Shown here one piece after another: positions 18,164 to 26,747 of a DNA stretch of 64,000 nt. The first letter of the stretch is position 1; each line of letters begins with the position of its first letter. The notes beneath the pieces were generated by a model that worked only from the letters and a program-made list of their open reading frames with translations, searched no databases and was not told where the DNA came from. A program made the position numbers and the translations under genes. The DNA comes from Brackiella oedipodis DSM 13743 (GTDB lineage Bacteria; Pseudomonadota; Gammaproteobacteria; Burkholderiales; Burkholderiaceae_B), in assembly GCF_000621025.1 (NCBI RefSeq), contig NZ_KK211205.1, forward strand, positions 447,521 to 511,520, written 5' to 3'.

Positions 18164-20434
18164 ATGAATTATCTGCTTATTGGTGCCTTTATTTACCTAT
18201 TCACAGCCGTCGTTTCAGTGCCTATCTGCAAACGTTTAGGCTTAGGTACAGTACTAGGTTACTTGTTAGCAGGGATTGTGATTGGACCGGTGTTGGGGAT
18301 CGCCGGCGAAGAGACCGAGAGTCTGCAGCAGGTGGCCGAGTTCGGCGTGGTCATGATGTTATTCTTGGTCGGGCTCGAGCTCAAACCCAGTAAATTATGG
18401 GAATTGCGCTACAAACTCATCGGTTTAGGAGGCTTGCAGATCGCGCTATCAATCATAGCGATTGGGTTGAGCTGCTATTATATTTTTGATCAACCGTGGC
18501 AAACAAGTGTGGCGATTGGCTGTATTATGTCGTTGTCATCCACGGCGATTGTGCTACAAACCCTCGACGAAAAAAATCTCAATAGCAGCCCTGGCGGTCA
18601 ATCGTCATTTGCTGTGTTGCTCTTTCAAGATATCGCCTCCATTCCCATGATGGCCTTGCTACCGCTGTTAGCTTTGGCCGTGACTACCCCAAGCAACATT
18701 CATTCAGCAGACAATATCGACTTACTCACCGGTATGAGTGGTTATGTCAAAACCATTGTGACGGTGGTCGTGATTGCCTTATTGGTGGTGGTTGAGCACT
18801 TTTTATCCAATCCCATTCTTAAATTCTTAGCGCAGGTGCGTCTGCGTGAGGTCTTTACCTTATTTACATTGGCCTTGGTGATTGGTATTGCCATCCTCAT
18901 GTCAATGATTGGTCTATCACCTGCATTAGGGGCCTTTATCGCCGGGATGGTGCTCGCCAATAGCCAGTATCGCCACGTTCTTGAGAGCAATTTAGAGCCC
19001 TTCAAAGGCTTACTTATGGGCTTGTTCTTTATGACGGTTGGCGCCGGCATTAATTATCACTTGCTGTACAACAAGTTCTTTTTGATTATTGGCGCCACCA
19101 TTGGTTTAATGCTGATCAAGATGCTGGTGTTATATCTCTTGGCACTGATCTTTAAACTGCGTACCAATGATCGTTTCTTGTTTATGTTGGCGCTGGCACA
19201 AGCCGGTGAATTTGGTTTTGTGTTGATTGAATTGGGACATCATAACCAAGTCTTACCTGATCACATTAGCGATAATTTATCGATGATTGTGACCATTTCT
19301 ATGCTCTTAACACCGCTGTGCTTTATTGCCTATGACAAAGTCATCGTTCCTTGGACGCTCAAGGGCAACAAAAACCGCGAAGCCGATGCCATCGAAGAAT
19401 CCAATCCCATTATTATTGTGGGTCACGGGCGCTATGGTCAGGTTGTCAATAGCATGATTAACTCTTTAGGCTTTGAGACGACCATTATTGATAATGATCC
19501 TACCACGGTGGATGGTCTTAATCGCGTCGGCATCAAAACCTATTTTGGTGATGGTAGTCGTCTTGAACTTTTAGCCACAGCAGGCCTCAATAAAGCGCGT
19601 TTATTAGTGGTGGCGATTGATAACCAAGAGCAAAGTATCTCCTTAGTGCGTGAGGCGCGCCTGGCTTTTCCTAAACTAAAAATCATTGCGCGCTCTTATG
19701 ATCGTAGTCATACCTATGATTTGTACTATGCTGGCGCCAATAGCATTGTCCGTGAGACCTTTGATTCGGCCATTCGTAGTGCCAGCTATGCGCTCGAGAT
19801 TCTCGGTATTGATCACTACAAAGCCAAGGAGCTCGCTGAATTCTATGCCATTCGTGATCGCCTCATGACGCGTGAGATGGCCGATGCCTATAACCCCGAA
19901 ATTCCAAGCATAGAAAACACTGATATGCAAGATATCGCCAGGGAGCATCTCAATGAAACCAGCGAATTAATGCAGCAATTGTGGGAAGAGTTGGATCAAG
20001 AAGGGGTGTCCGAATTGTCGCAAAATCAGGATATTGATCAACATGATCAGTTTCTAATGTTGCGCAATCTTTCACAACGCGCCAATCAGGTTAATGCTCA
20101 GGAGTCAGTTGAGGATCCGCATAATTTATCTAATCTACCAGAGGGTATGCTTAACAAACTCTGGCCGGCCGTTCTCAAAAAAGGCAAACACGCCAAAAAT
20201 GCGACGCCAAATGCGTCCGATACGCCTGAGTCATTGTTAGCCAATGCGTTGTCACATGAGACTGAGTATGACGCCGACGAGGACGAAACGACCGCTCAGA
20301 GCGCGAATCCGGAAACTGAAGAAGCAGAAGACGATATTATCGAATCTAATCAATTACCTTTAGAGCACTTTAATAACGAAAATTATATTTATACGCCTGA
20401 TCCAGAGGATGAAGAGACGCCACCAAAGGGCTAA
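18164..20434 (+). CDS. CPA2-family (KefB/KefC-type) cation:proton antiporter with TrkA-N domain
   Basis: The 756-residue protein is a monovalent cation:proton antiporter of the CPA2 type, probably exporting K+. About twelve hydrophobic segments fill residues 1-400; the segment SLSSTAIVLQTL and the inner-core stretch GLSPALGAFIAGMVLANS are Kef-like. A cytoplasmic Rossmann TrkA-N (RCK) domain begins at about 413 with PIIIVGHGRYGQVVNSMI and includes IDNDPTTVDGLNRVGIKTYFGD, so it should bind NAD(H) or a related ligand. A C-terminal tail of about 75 residues (680-756) is strongly acidic and low in complexity, which is not typical of E. coli KefB/C. No KefF/KefG-type ancillary subunit is adjacent. 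It is monocistronic and ends in a strong terminator. Confidence 0.9.
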   Translation: MNYLLIGAFIYLFTAVVSVPICKRLGLGTVLGYLLAGIVIGPVLGIAGEETESLQQVAEFGVVMMLFLVGLELKPSKLWELRYKLIGLGGLQIALSIIAIGLSCYYIFDQPWQTSVAIGCIMSLSSTAIVLQTLDEKNLNSSPGGQSSFAVLLFQDIASIPMMALLPLLALAVTTPSNIHSADNIDLLTGMSGYVKTIVTVVVIALLVVVEHFLSNPILKFLAQVRLREVFTLFTLALVIGIAILMSMIGLSPALGAFIAGMVLANSQYRHVLESNLEPFKGLLMGLFFMTVGAGINYHLLYNKFFLIIGATIGLMLIKMLVLYLLALIFKLRTNDRFLFMLALAQAGEFGFVLIELGHHNQVLPDHISDNLSMIVTISMLLTPLCFIAYDKVIVPWTLKGNKNREADAIEESNPIIIVGHGRYGQVVNSMINSLGFETTIIDNDPTTVDGLNRVGIKTYFGDGSRLELLATAGLNKARLLVVAIDNQEQSISLVREARLAFPKLKIIARSYDRSHTYDLYYAGANSIVRETFDSAIRSASYALEILGIDHYKAKELAEFYAIRDRLMTREMADAYNPEIPSIENTDMQDIAREHLNETSELMQQLWEELDQEGVSELSQNQDIDQHDQFLMLRNLSQRANQVNAQESVEDPHNLSNLPEGMLNKLWPAVLKKGKHAKNATPNASDTPESLLANALSHETEYDADEDETTAQSANPETEEAEDDIIESNQLPLEHFNNENYIYTPDPEDEETPPKG

Positions 20435-20505
20435 TTAAATTCAATTCTCGGTACTTAGGAACTTATTATCAACGCCGATCTCTCTAAGGGGCGTTTGCCT
20501 ACATA

Positions 20506-20538
20506 AAAACCTCTTTATGAAATTCATAAAGAGGTTTT
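20506..20538. terminator. Rho-independent terminator after the Kef-type antiporter gene
   Basis: A 33-bp perfect inverted repeat (arms 20506-20521 and 20523-20538, AAAACCTCTTTATGAA and its complement) ends in T on both strands. It can serve the antiporter gene and possibly the convergent nitroreductase gene. Confidence 0.9.
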
Positions 20539-20684
20539 GTTCGTAAAGTCCTTGCAAGGTAGTGTCGTTGCAGTGATCGACTAAGTCTGGAGAAGCGGCT
20601 CAAGCTCGTATGCCTTAGCCATTGTTGTAGGCCTGAGAACCGCTAGCAACGCGCAACAACCTCGAGTCACTTACGCCGATTGGC

Positions 20685-21287
20685 TTAGGCACCAAAGACT
20701 TTGAAACGTTTATCATCATCCATAAAGTCTTTAGGACCAGCCGGTTCAACAATTTTACCAAATGGCATTTGGGCGATGAAATTCCAGGTACTAGGGATTT
20801 GCCATTCATCATAAATTTTTTGTTGGGCGAGTGGATGATAGTGCTGTAAATTAGCACCAATGCCACGATCGGCAAGCGCCGTCCAGACAGATAATTGGGC
20901 AATGGCAGAAGAATGCTCTGACCATTTAGGGAAATTATCAGCATACGTTGGATATTGTGCTTGCAAGGCTTTGACCACTTCGGTGTCTTCAAAGAACAAG
21001 ACAGTGCCATAGGCAGAGATCATGCCGTTTTCGAGACGTTGTTTAGTACCCGCAAAGGCTTCTTCACTTTTGGAGACTTCTTTGAGGGCGTCTAAGAAAA
21101 ACTGCCATAATTTTTTGTGCTCATCACCTAAAAGGATGACTACACGGGAGCTTTGCGAATTAAATGCTGATGGTGAGTGACGCACAGCTTCTTTGATGTA
21201 TTCAACTAGCTCTTGATTATCGACATCTAGTTGATTACTTAAGTGATAAATAGTGCGACGTTTTTTTAGATTATCAATAAATGACAT
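20685..21287 (-). CDS. Nitroreductase family protein (Frm2/YdgI-like)
   Basis: The 200-residue FMN-dependent protein belongs to the nitroreductase superfamily. FMN-binding features include RRTIYHLSN near the N-terminus, the RHSPSAFNSQSSRVVIL block (about 36-52), and IGANLQHYHPLAQ with the PFGKIVEPAG segment near the C-terminus. The pattern with HSPSAFNSQ and the late PFG-KI-EPAG resembles the Frm2-like (fatty acid repression mutant) subgroup found in bacteria and yeast. Physiological substrate is unknown; members reduce nitroaromatics with NAD(P)H. It is monocistronic, minus strand, between the Kef-type antiporter and a beta-oxidation cluster, and is separated from the latter by a strong hairpin. 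Confidence 0.87.
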   Translation of the reverse strand: MSFIDNLKKRRTIYHLSNQLDVDNQELVEYIKEAVRHSPSAFNSQSSRVVILLGDEHKKLWQFFLDALKEVSKSEEAFAGTKQRLENGMISAYGTVLFFEDTEVVKALQAQYPTYADNFPKWSEHSSAIAQLSVWTALADRGIGANLQHYHPLAQQKIYDEWQIPSTWNFIAQMPFGKIVEPAGPKDFMDDDKRFKVFGA

Positions 21288-21380
21288 AGTCCTTCCTTAT
21301 ACGTTATTAGTGTTATCGATAGTTCCAGTATAAGGCGTCTGATTTTGCTTAGCAAACCAGAAACCCAAGATATGAAACAC

Positions 21381-21415
21381 AAAAGACGCCAACGCTTAGG
21401 GTAGAGCGTTGGCGT
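21381..21415 (-). terminator. Rho-independent terminator of the acyl-CoA dehydrogenase unit
   Basis: An 11-bp perfect stem ACGCCAACGCT (21386-21396) / AGCGTTGGCGT (21405-21415) has an 8-base loop. Read on the minus strand it is followed by CTTTT, 46 bp past the end of the acyl-CoA dehydrogenase gene. Confidence 0.82.
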
Positions 21416-21461
21416 TGGTGGACGTGGATTGAACGGCGGTTAATGCTAAGTGACTAAGTCA

Positions 21462-22613
21462 TTAGAGACCGTTTTTGAGGAGATCCTTAGCAATAATCAC
21501 TTGCTGAATTTGTGAGGTGCCCTCATAGAGACGGAATAAGCGCACATCACGATAAAAGCGTTCGATACCATATTCAGAAATGTAGCCCGCACCTCCAAAA
21601 ATCTGCACTGCACGATCGGCCACACGGCCGCACATTTCGGTAGCGAAATATTTGGCGCAAGAAGCCAGTGCGGAGACGTTTTCTTTTTGGTCGCGACGGC
21701 GCGCTGCATCGACAATCATACATTCAGCCGCATAAATCTCGGCTTTGCTGTCGGCTAACATCCCTTGAATTAATTGAAAGTCAGCGATAGGGCGTCCAAA
21801 TTGCTGACGTTCTTGGGCGTAATTGAGCGCATCGCGGAGCATACGTTTGGCGCAACCAGTGGCCACGGCAGAAATATGTAGACGTCCTTTGTCTAAGACT
21901 TTCATGGCGGTTTTAAAGCCTACGCCTTCTTTGCCGCCAATCAAGGCAGCAGCCGGCACACGGCAGTTCTCAAAAATCACATCGGCGGTGTGAGCCCCTT
22001 TTTGCCCCATTTTTTTGTCAATTTTACCGATGGTGATGCCAGGGGTACTGGCTTCTACGACAAAGGCAGAGATAGCGGCTGAGCCTTTGATGTCTTTTGA
22101 GGTGCGCGCCATGACTGTAAAAATACCGGCGTGGGGCGAATTGGTAATAAAGCGTTTGGTGCCATTGATAATGTAATGGTCACCGTCCTTAGTTGCTGTG
22201 GTACGTAATGAACCCGCATCGGAACCGGCATTGGGTTCGGTTAGGGCAAAAGAACCAATCAATTCGCCACTGGCGAGTTTAGGCAGGTACTTTTGTTTTT
22301 GTTCTTCCGTACCGTCGATGACAATACCACTACTACCAATCCCATTATTGGTACCGATATAAGAGCGAAAGGCAGGAGATGTTTGGCCGAGTAACATGGC
22401 AATACGGACTTCTTCCTCCATGGTTAGTCCTAACCCACCGTATTCTTCTGGAAGGGTAAGACCAAATAAGCCTAATTCCCGCATTTGCTGAATAATGCGG
22501 TCTGGAATTTCATCGGTTTCGGCAATTTCTTCTTCGGCAGGTACTAAAATCTCTTGGATAAAACGCCATAAACTATCTTCTAAAATACTTTGTGTTTCTT
22601 GATCTCGAATCAT
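21462..22613 (-). CDS. Acyl-CoA dehydrogenase (single-subunit type)
   Basis: This FAD flavoenzyme introduces the first double bond in beta-oxidation, passing electrons to ETF. The 383-residue protein has the family blocks FALTEPNAGSDAGSLRTTA (FAD/substrate), YIINGTKRFITNSP, and the C-terminal RLYEGTSQIQ carrying the catalytic glutamate (Glu364). This makes it the canonical short-chain to medium-chain type; acyl specificity cannot be read. It is the last gene in a minus-strand group that includes a nitronate-monooxygenase-like protein, a thioesterase and a two-subunit acyl-CoA dehydrogenase. A 66-bp gap separates it from the preceding gene, so it may also have its own promoter. Confidence 0.94.
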   Translation of the reverse strand: MIRDQETQSILEDSLWRFIQEILVPAEEEIAETDEIPDRIIQQMRELGLFGLTLPEEYGGLGLTMEEEVRIAMLLGQTSPAFRSYIGTNNGIGSSGIVIDGTEEQKQKYLPKLASGELIGSFALTEPNAGSDAGSLRTTATKDGDHYIINGTKRFITNSPHAGIFTVMARTSKDIKGSAAISAFVVEASTPGITIGKIDKKMGQKGAHTADVIFENCRVPAAALIGGKEGVGFKTAMKVLDKGRLHISAVATGCAKRMLRDALNYAQERQQFGRPIADFQLIQGMLADSKAEIYAAECMIVDAARRRDQKENVSALASCAKYFATEMCGRVADRAVQIFGGAGYISEYGIERFYRDVRLFRLYEGTSQIQQVIIAKDLLKNGL

Positions 22614-22679
22614 AGTAGCTTGCTATTGATAATTAATCCTCTGATTATTATAACGATAATCACTGTCCAAGCCGCCCAA

Positions 22680-23657
22680 TCACATATTACTGTCGAGTAA
22701 GGCTTGTTTAGCGGCTAGGTATTGTTCTTGCAATTGTGCGATGACTTGTGCAGTGGGCATGATGGCTTTGATCGACCCTACCCCTTGGCCGGCGCCCCAA
22801 ATATCTTTCCAGGCTTTTTTGCGATCCGAACCAAAATTCGTCTTGGCTTTGTCGGCGAGATCGAGATGCTGCGGATCCAGACCTGCGGCCACGACGCTTG
22901 GGCTCAAATAATTACCCGGAATGCCAGTAAAGTAAGGCGTGTAGAGAATATCTTCGGCATAACTATCGACCAGCATTTGCTTATAAGCATCGACAGCCCG
23001 CGCTTCGGGAGTAGCAATAAAGCGCGTACCCATGTAAGCAAAGTCTGCGCCCATAGCGCGCGCTGCAAGAATATGCTGGCCCGTGGTAATCGCGCCCGAT
23101 AAGACAATCGGACCGTCAAATATTTCACGAATTTCGGCGACTAAAGCAAAAGGGCTGAGTTGACCGGCGTGCCCGCCTGCCCCCGCCGCCACCACAATAA
23201 TGCCATCCACACCGGCTTCGATAGCTTTGAGGGCATGTTTTTTGCTAATGACATCATGAAATACTAAGCCGCCCCAGGCATGTACTTTTTTGACGACATC
23301 GGTGGGTTTACCCAGACTGGTAATAATAATGGGGGTTTGATACTGCTCACAGACGTCCAAATCATGGGCAAGGCGATCATTTGATTTATGAATGATTTGG
23401 TTAATGGCATAAGGAGCAATCTTAGCGTCTGGCTGCTCGGCCTTAGCTTGGCTAAGGGTGTTGTGTATTTCGGCCATCCATTCCTCGAATTGCTCGGCTG
23501 GCCGCGCATTGAGCGCCGGCATGGAGCCGATAACTCCATTCAAGCATTGCTGAATCAGCAGCTTGGGATTGGAAATAATAAATAGGGGGGAGCAGATGAC
23601 TGGCAAACGCATGTCTTGGTACAGTTTGGCAACGGTGGGATGTAAAGAGGTAGCCAT
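22680..23657 (-). CDS. Nitronate monooxygenase family flavoprotein
   Basis: The 325-residue FMN protein matches the nitronate monooxygenase (formerly 2-nitropropane dioxygenase) family. It has the N-terminal MRLPVICSPLFIISNP, the central VVAAGAGGHAGQLSPFALV with the probable catalytic histidine, and the FMN-phosphate region VLSGAITTGQHILAARAMGADFAYMGTRFIAT (shown by landmark residues; about 190-222). Family members oxidise toxic alkyl nitronates, but relatives include the enoyl-ACP reductase FabK. Its placement between an acyl-CoA dehydrogenase and a thioesterase suggests work on acyl-CoA-linked substrates; that is inference. It lies 78 bp downstream of the thioesterase gene. Confidence 0.9.
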   Translation of the reverse strand: MATSLHPTVAKLYQDMRLPVICSPLFIISNPKLLIQQCLNGVIGSMPALNARPAEQFEEWMAEIHNTLSQAKAEQPDAKIAPYAINQIIHKSNDRLAHDLDVCEQYQTPIIITSLGKPTDVVKKVHAWGGLVFHDVISKKHALKAIEAGVDGIIVVAAGAGGHAGQLSPFALVAEIREIFDGPIVLSGAITTGQHILAARAMGADFAYMGTRFIATPEARAVDAYKQMLVDSYAEDILYTPYFTGIPGNYLSPSVVAAGLDPQHLDLADKAKTNFGSDRKKAWKDIWGAGQGVGSIKAIMPTAQVIAQLQEQYLAAKQALLDSNM

Positions 23658-23735
23658 AGATCTTCCTTAAATAAAAATGCGGCTGTGATAGCCGCTGTAC
23701 TCGTCTAACGATAGGGTTGAAGCGTTATGGAGTGA

Positions 23736-24170
23736 CTATTTACGTGGGATTACAAAAATCGCTTGTGCGGCAAAGACGATTTGCGCTTGGTTGTAAAGCT
23801 TGCACTCTGCGAAGATAAGCGTCTTGCCAACCCGGTTAAGATTGACCTTGGCCTCGAGCCAATCCCCTAACTGGCTGCCGGCCATAAATTGACTCTCAAG
23901 ATTGGCCGTCACAAAAGACACATCATGGCCGTCAAAGTGTGCCAGTATGGCTTGACCAAAAGCATTGTCGGCAAATGTCATATAGGTACCGCCATGGACA
24001 ATGCCAAGGCGGTTGAGGTGCTTGTCCTGGACATGCATACCCAAGGCCACAAACTGCTGGTTTTGAAGGGCAAGATAATAAGGACCCGTAAGTTCGTTGA
24101 ACGGGCTCTCTGATCGGATGCGTTCAAATCCAGCAGGTGGTTGAAACTGAGTGTTGTGTGCTTGGGTCAT
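23736..24170 (-). CDS. PaaI-type hotdog-fold thioesterase
   Basis: The 144-residue protein has the hotdog thioesterase fold of the PaaI/4HBT group. Evidence is the segment GIVHGGTYMTFADNAFGQAIL (about 53-73, with the HGG motif and the downstream Asp that acts in catalysis), then VTANLESQFMAGSQLGDWLEAKV and a final strand. Such enzymes release free acids from stalled or unwanted acyl-CoA esters, which fits the surrounding acyl-CoA dehydrogenase genes. It begins 5 bp after the small-subunit-like acyl-CoA dehydrogenase gene, so the two are co-transcribed and probably coupled. Confidence 0.9.
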   Translation of the reverse strand: MTQAHNTQFQPPAGFERIRSESPFNELTGPYYLALQNQQFVALGMHVQDKHLNRLGIVHGGTYMTFADNAFGQAILAHFDGHDVSFVTANLESQFMAGSQLGDWLEAKVNLNRVGKTLIFAECKLYNQAQIVFAAQAIFVIPRK

Positions 24171-24175
24171 AATAA

Positions 24176-25300
24176 CTATTTGCCAGATGTGAGCAGACTA
24201 TGGCTATATTGAGCGATGTGATAATTGACATCACCGTAACGCATACTCTGGTTAATCACACGCTTAAAGAGATGAGAGACGGCGAGCTCATCAGTGACAC
24301 CCACGCCACCATGCATTTGGATAGCTTCTTGGCCAATCTGTTTGGCCAGTTTGAAGACATGTGCTTTGGCGCCATGCACTAAAGCTAGATCAGCCTGTTC
24401 ACGGTCCTGTAAGTTAATAGCACAAAGTAAGGCCATGGACTCGGCTTGCGTAGCTGCCGTCATCATCTCGGCTAAACGATGTTGTAAAGCCTGGAAATTA
24501 CTGAGCGGTACACCGAATTGCTTACGAGTCTTAAGGTACTCGATGGTGTGTTGCGTCATGACCTTAGCCAGGCTGGCTGCTTCGGCCACTTGGGCATTGA
24601 TGGTAAGCGCCAAAGCCCATTCAATGGCAGCTTCCGCTGGGCTAATCAAGGCCGCATTAGATTCTACCTCGACATTCTCAAGAGATACCTCGGCCGCGGT
24701 GGTATTGTCATGACAAGGGTAGTCCGTCAGTTTGACACCTTGAGCATCTTGTTTGACAAGGTAAACACCTAGTTGACCAGATTCGTTTTTGGCACTGACT
24801 AACAAATGGGTCGCTACCGGTGCATCAGCGACGTGGGCTTTGTGACCATTAAGTACAATTTTGCCGTCTTTTTGGCTAGCTTGCGTTTGTAAATCTTGGG
24901 TGTTATAGCGCAGCTGTGGTTCATAGTGTGCAAAAGCAAAACGAGATTGACCACTCGCTATCGCTTCGATGAGTTGGGCTCGCAAGTCGCTTTGGTCAGC
25001 TTGTTGGATCAGGCTTGCTGCCAAGACAGACGTGCTGATTAATGGCTCAAGCACAAGCGCAGGCGCTAAAGCACTGATGGCGACGTGCGTATCGACAGAG
25101 TTACCATTGAGACCACCGTCTTCTTCGCTAAATGGCAGCGCCAAAATACCGAATTCTGCGAAGGTTTGCCAAGTTTGCTCGTTGTAACGTTGATTATCTT
25201 TAAGACGTTTTTGGCGCTGTTCAAAGCTGTAATCTTTTTGGCCAAATCGTTGTAGAGTATCGCTTAATGCTGATTGTTCTTCTGTGAAATTTAAATCCAT
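24176..25300 (-). CDS. Acyl-CoA dehydrogenase, small-subunit-like (PimD type)
   Basis: The 374-residue protein is an acyl-CoA dehydrogenase family member most like the small subunit of heteromeric enzymes such as pimeloyl-CoA dehydrogenase PimD. It starts MDLNFTEEQSALSDTLQRF and has the middle GHKAHVADAPVATHLLVSA and QMHGGVGVTDELAVSHLFKR blocks. At the C-terminus, where single-subunit enzymes carry YEG or YGG plus an acidic residue, it reads MRYGDVNYHIAQYS, so the canonical catalytic glutamate is missing. It follows the large-subunit-like gene after 15 bp and precedes the thioesterase by 5 bp. I infer an alpha2beta2 enzyme with its neighbour; the substrate is not determined, dicarboxyl-CoA or long acyl-CoA being possible. 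Confidence 0.86.
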   Translation of the reverse strand: MDLNFTEEQSALSDTLQRFGQKDYSFEQRQKRLKDNQRYNEQTWQTFAEFGILALPFSEEDGGLNGNSVDTHVAISALAPALVLEPLISTSVLAASLIQQADQSDLRAQLIEAIASGQSRFAFAHYEPQLRYNTQDLQTQASQKDGKIVLNGHKAHVADAPVATHLLVSAKNESGQLGVYLVKQDAQGVKLTDYPCHDNTTAAEVSLENVEVESNAALISPAEAAIEWALALTINAQVAEAASLAKVMTQHTIEYLKTRKQFGVPLSNFQALQHRLAEMMTAATQAESMALLCAINLQDREQADLALVHGAKAHVFKLAKQIGQEAIQMHGGVGVTDELAVSHLFKRVINQSMRYGDVNYHIAQYSHSLLTSGK

Positions 25301-25315
25301 GTTTTCCCCCTTTAC

Positions 25316-26509
25316 TTAAACACCTAAGATCATTTTGCAAATAATGCTACGTTGGACTTCGTCTGAGCCACCATAAATCGTTGTCTTACGAGTGTTTAAG
25401 TAACGGTCAGTCAAGTAGTTATAAGCGGCAGGGAAGGCTTCGATCGCCTCTGAATTGCTTTGGGCCACATTGACGCGTTGTGCAACCCCATATCCACCCA
25501 AGGCGCGCGCCCCTAGATCGGCAATTTGTTGTTGGATTAAGGAACCCTTGAGCTTAAGAATGGAAGCCTCTGGGCCTGGACCTTTTTGATCATTGCTCAG
25601 CAGCTTGAGATTGGTAATTTCGAGCGCCCGTAATTCTAGCTCAACCCAAGCGATCTGGTCGCGAAAACGCGTATCTTCTAGGAGTGAACCGCCCTCATCA
25701 CCAGGTTGTGATGCCGCGATTTTTTTGAGACGTTTTAGTAGTGATTTAGAATGGCCCACTTGTGCAATATTGGTGCGTTCGTGACCCAATAAGTATTTGG
25801 CATAGGTCCAGCCTTTGTCCTCTTCGCCAATGAGGTTTTCGACAGGCACTTTGACATTATCAAAGAAGACCTCATTGACCTCGTGACCGTTGTCTAACAT
25901 GATAATTGGTCGCACCGTAATGCCAGGGGTTTTCATGTCGATTAATAGGAAAGAAATACCTGCTTGCTTTTTGACTTCGGTATTGGTGCGTACCAAGCAG
26001 AAAATCCAATCAGCATGTTGGGCCAGAGTAGTCCAGGTTTTTTGGCCGTTGACGATGTAATGATCGCCTTCGCGTACAGCACGGGTAGAAAGTGAGGCTA
26101 AGTCCGAGCCGGCATTAGGTTCGGAGTACCCTTGACACCACCAGTCTTCACCCTTGATGATGCGCGGTAAAAAATATTCTTGTTGGGCTTGGTTACCGTA
26201 GCGTTGAATGACAGGCGCGACCATTTTGAGGCCAAAGGGTAATTGCAAAGGAGCCCCGTATTTGGCACATTCTTCTTCGAAGATGTACTTCTGGATAGCA
26301 TCCCAGCCGGTACCACCAAATTCCTTGGGCCAGTTAGGCGCGCCCCAGCCTTGTTGGTAGAGCGTTTTTTGCCAGTTGAGAATGTCCTCTTTGGAGTGTG
26401 GCTCTTGGGATTGGGCTTTACGACGTAATTCGTCAGTGATATTTTTTTCTAGAAAAGCTTGTACTTCTTGCCGAAATTTGGCTTGCTCAGGAGTATCTTG
26501 CAATTGCAT
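25316..26509 (-). CDS. Acyl-CoA dehydrogenase, large-subunit-like (PimC type)
   Basis: The 397-residue protein resembles the large subunit of pimeloyl-CoA dehydrogenase (PimC) and related FadE-type enzymes. Visible blocks are NWPKEFGGTGWDAIQKYIFEEE (about 60-80), CQGYSEPNAGSDLASLSTRA, YIVNGQKTWTTLAQHADW and the C-terminal TIYGGSDEVQRSIICKMILG. The residue after the Tyr in that last motif is Gly rather than the catalytic Glu of YEG enzymes, so the base must come from another position or from the partner. It is the first gene of the minus-strand unit, divergent from the enoyl-CoA hydratase/dehydrogenase gene across 238 bp. Confidence 0.88.
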   Translation of the reverse strand: MQLQDTPEQAKFRQEVQAFLEKNITDELRRKAQSQEPHSKEDILNWQKTLYQQGWGAPNWPKEFGGTGWDAIQKYIFEEECAKYGAPLQLPFGLKMVAPVIQRYGNQAQQEYFLPRIIKGEDWWCQGYSEPNAGSDLASLSTRAVREGDHYIVNGQKTWTTLAQHADWIFCLVRTNTEVKKQAGISFLLIDMKTPGITVRPIIMLDNGHEVNEVFFDNVKVPVENLIGEEDKGWTYAKYLLGHERTNIAQVGHSKSLLKRLKKIAASQPGDEGGSLLEDTRFRDQIAWVELELRALEITNLKLLSNDQKGPGPEASILKLKGSLIQQQIADLGARALGGYGVAQRVNVAQSNSEAIEAFPAAYNYLTDRYLNTRKTTIYGGSDEVQRSIICKMILGV

Positions 26510-26747
26510 ATATTGAGTTCCTTGTTTTGCTTTTTAACATTATGAATTCATTGTAAATAACTCTTTTTTAGCTTCAATTCATGAAAACCCCAGTATTAAT
26601 ACAGCCTGATTCTGTCGCCAAAATAGAGCGATCAAGCGCTAATAGCCCGCAATTAACGGGTTATCATGTATATAAGAGCAAATGTTTATCAGTTATGATT
26701 CCTGAATCAAAGTCCAACGCTTCGCATTCTATAATTAGGAGGAATAT

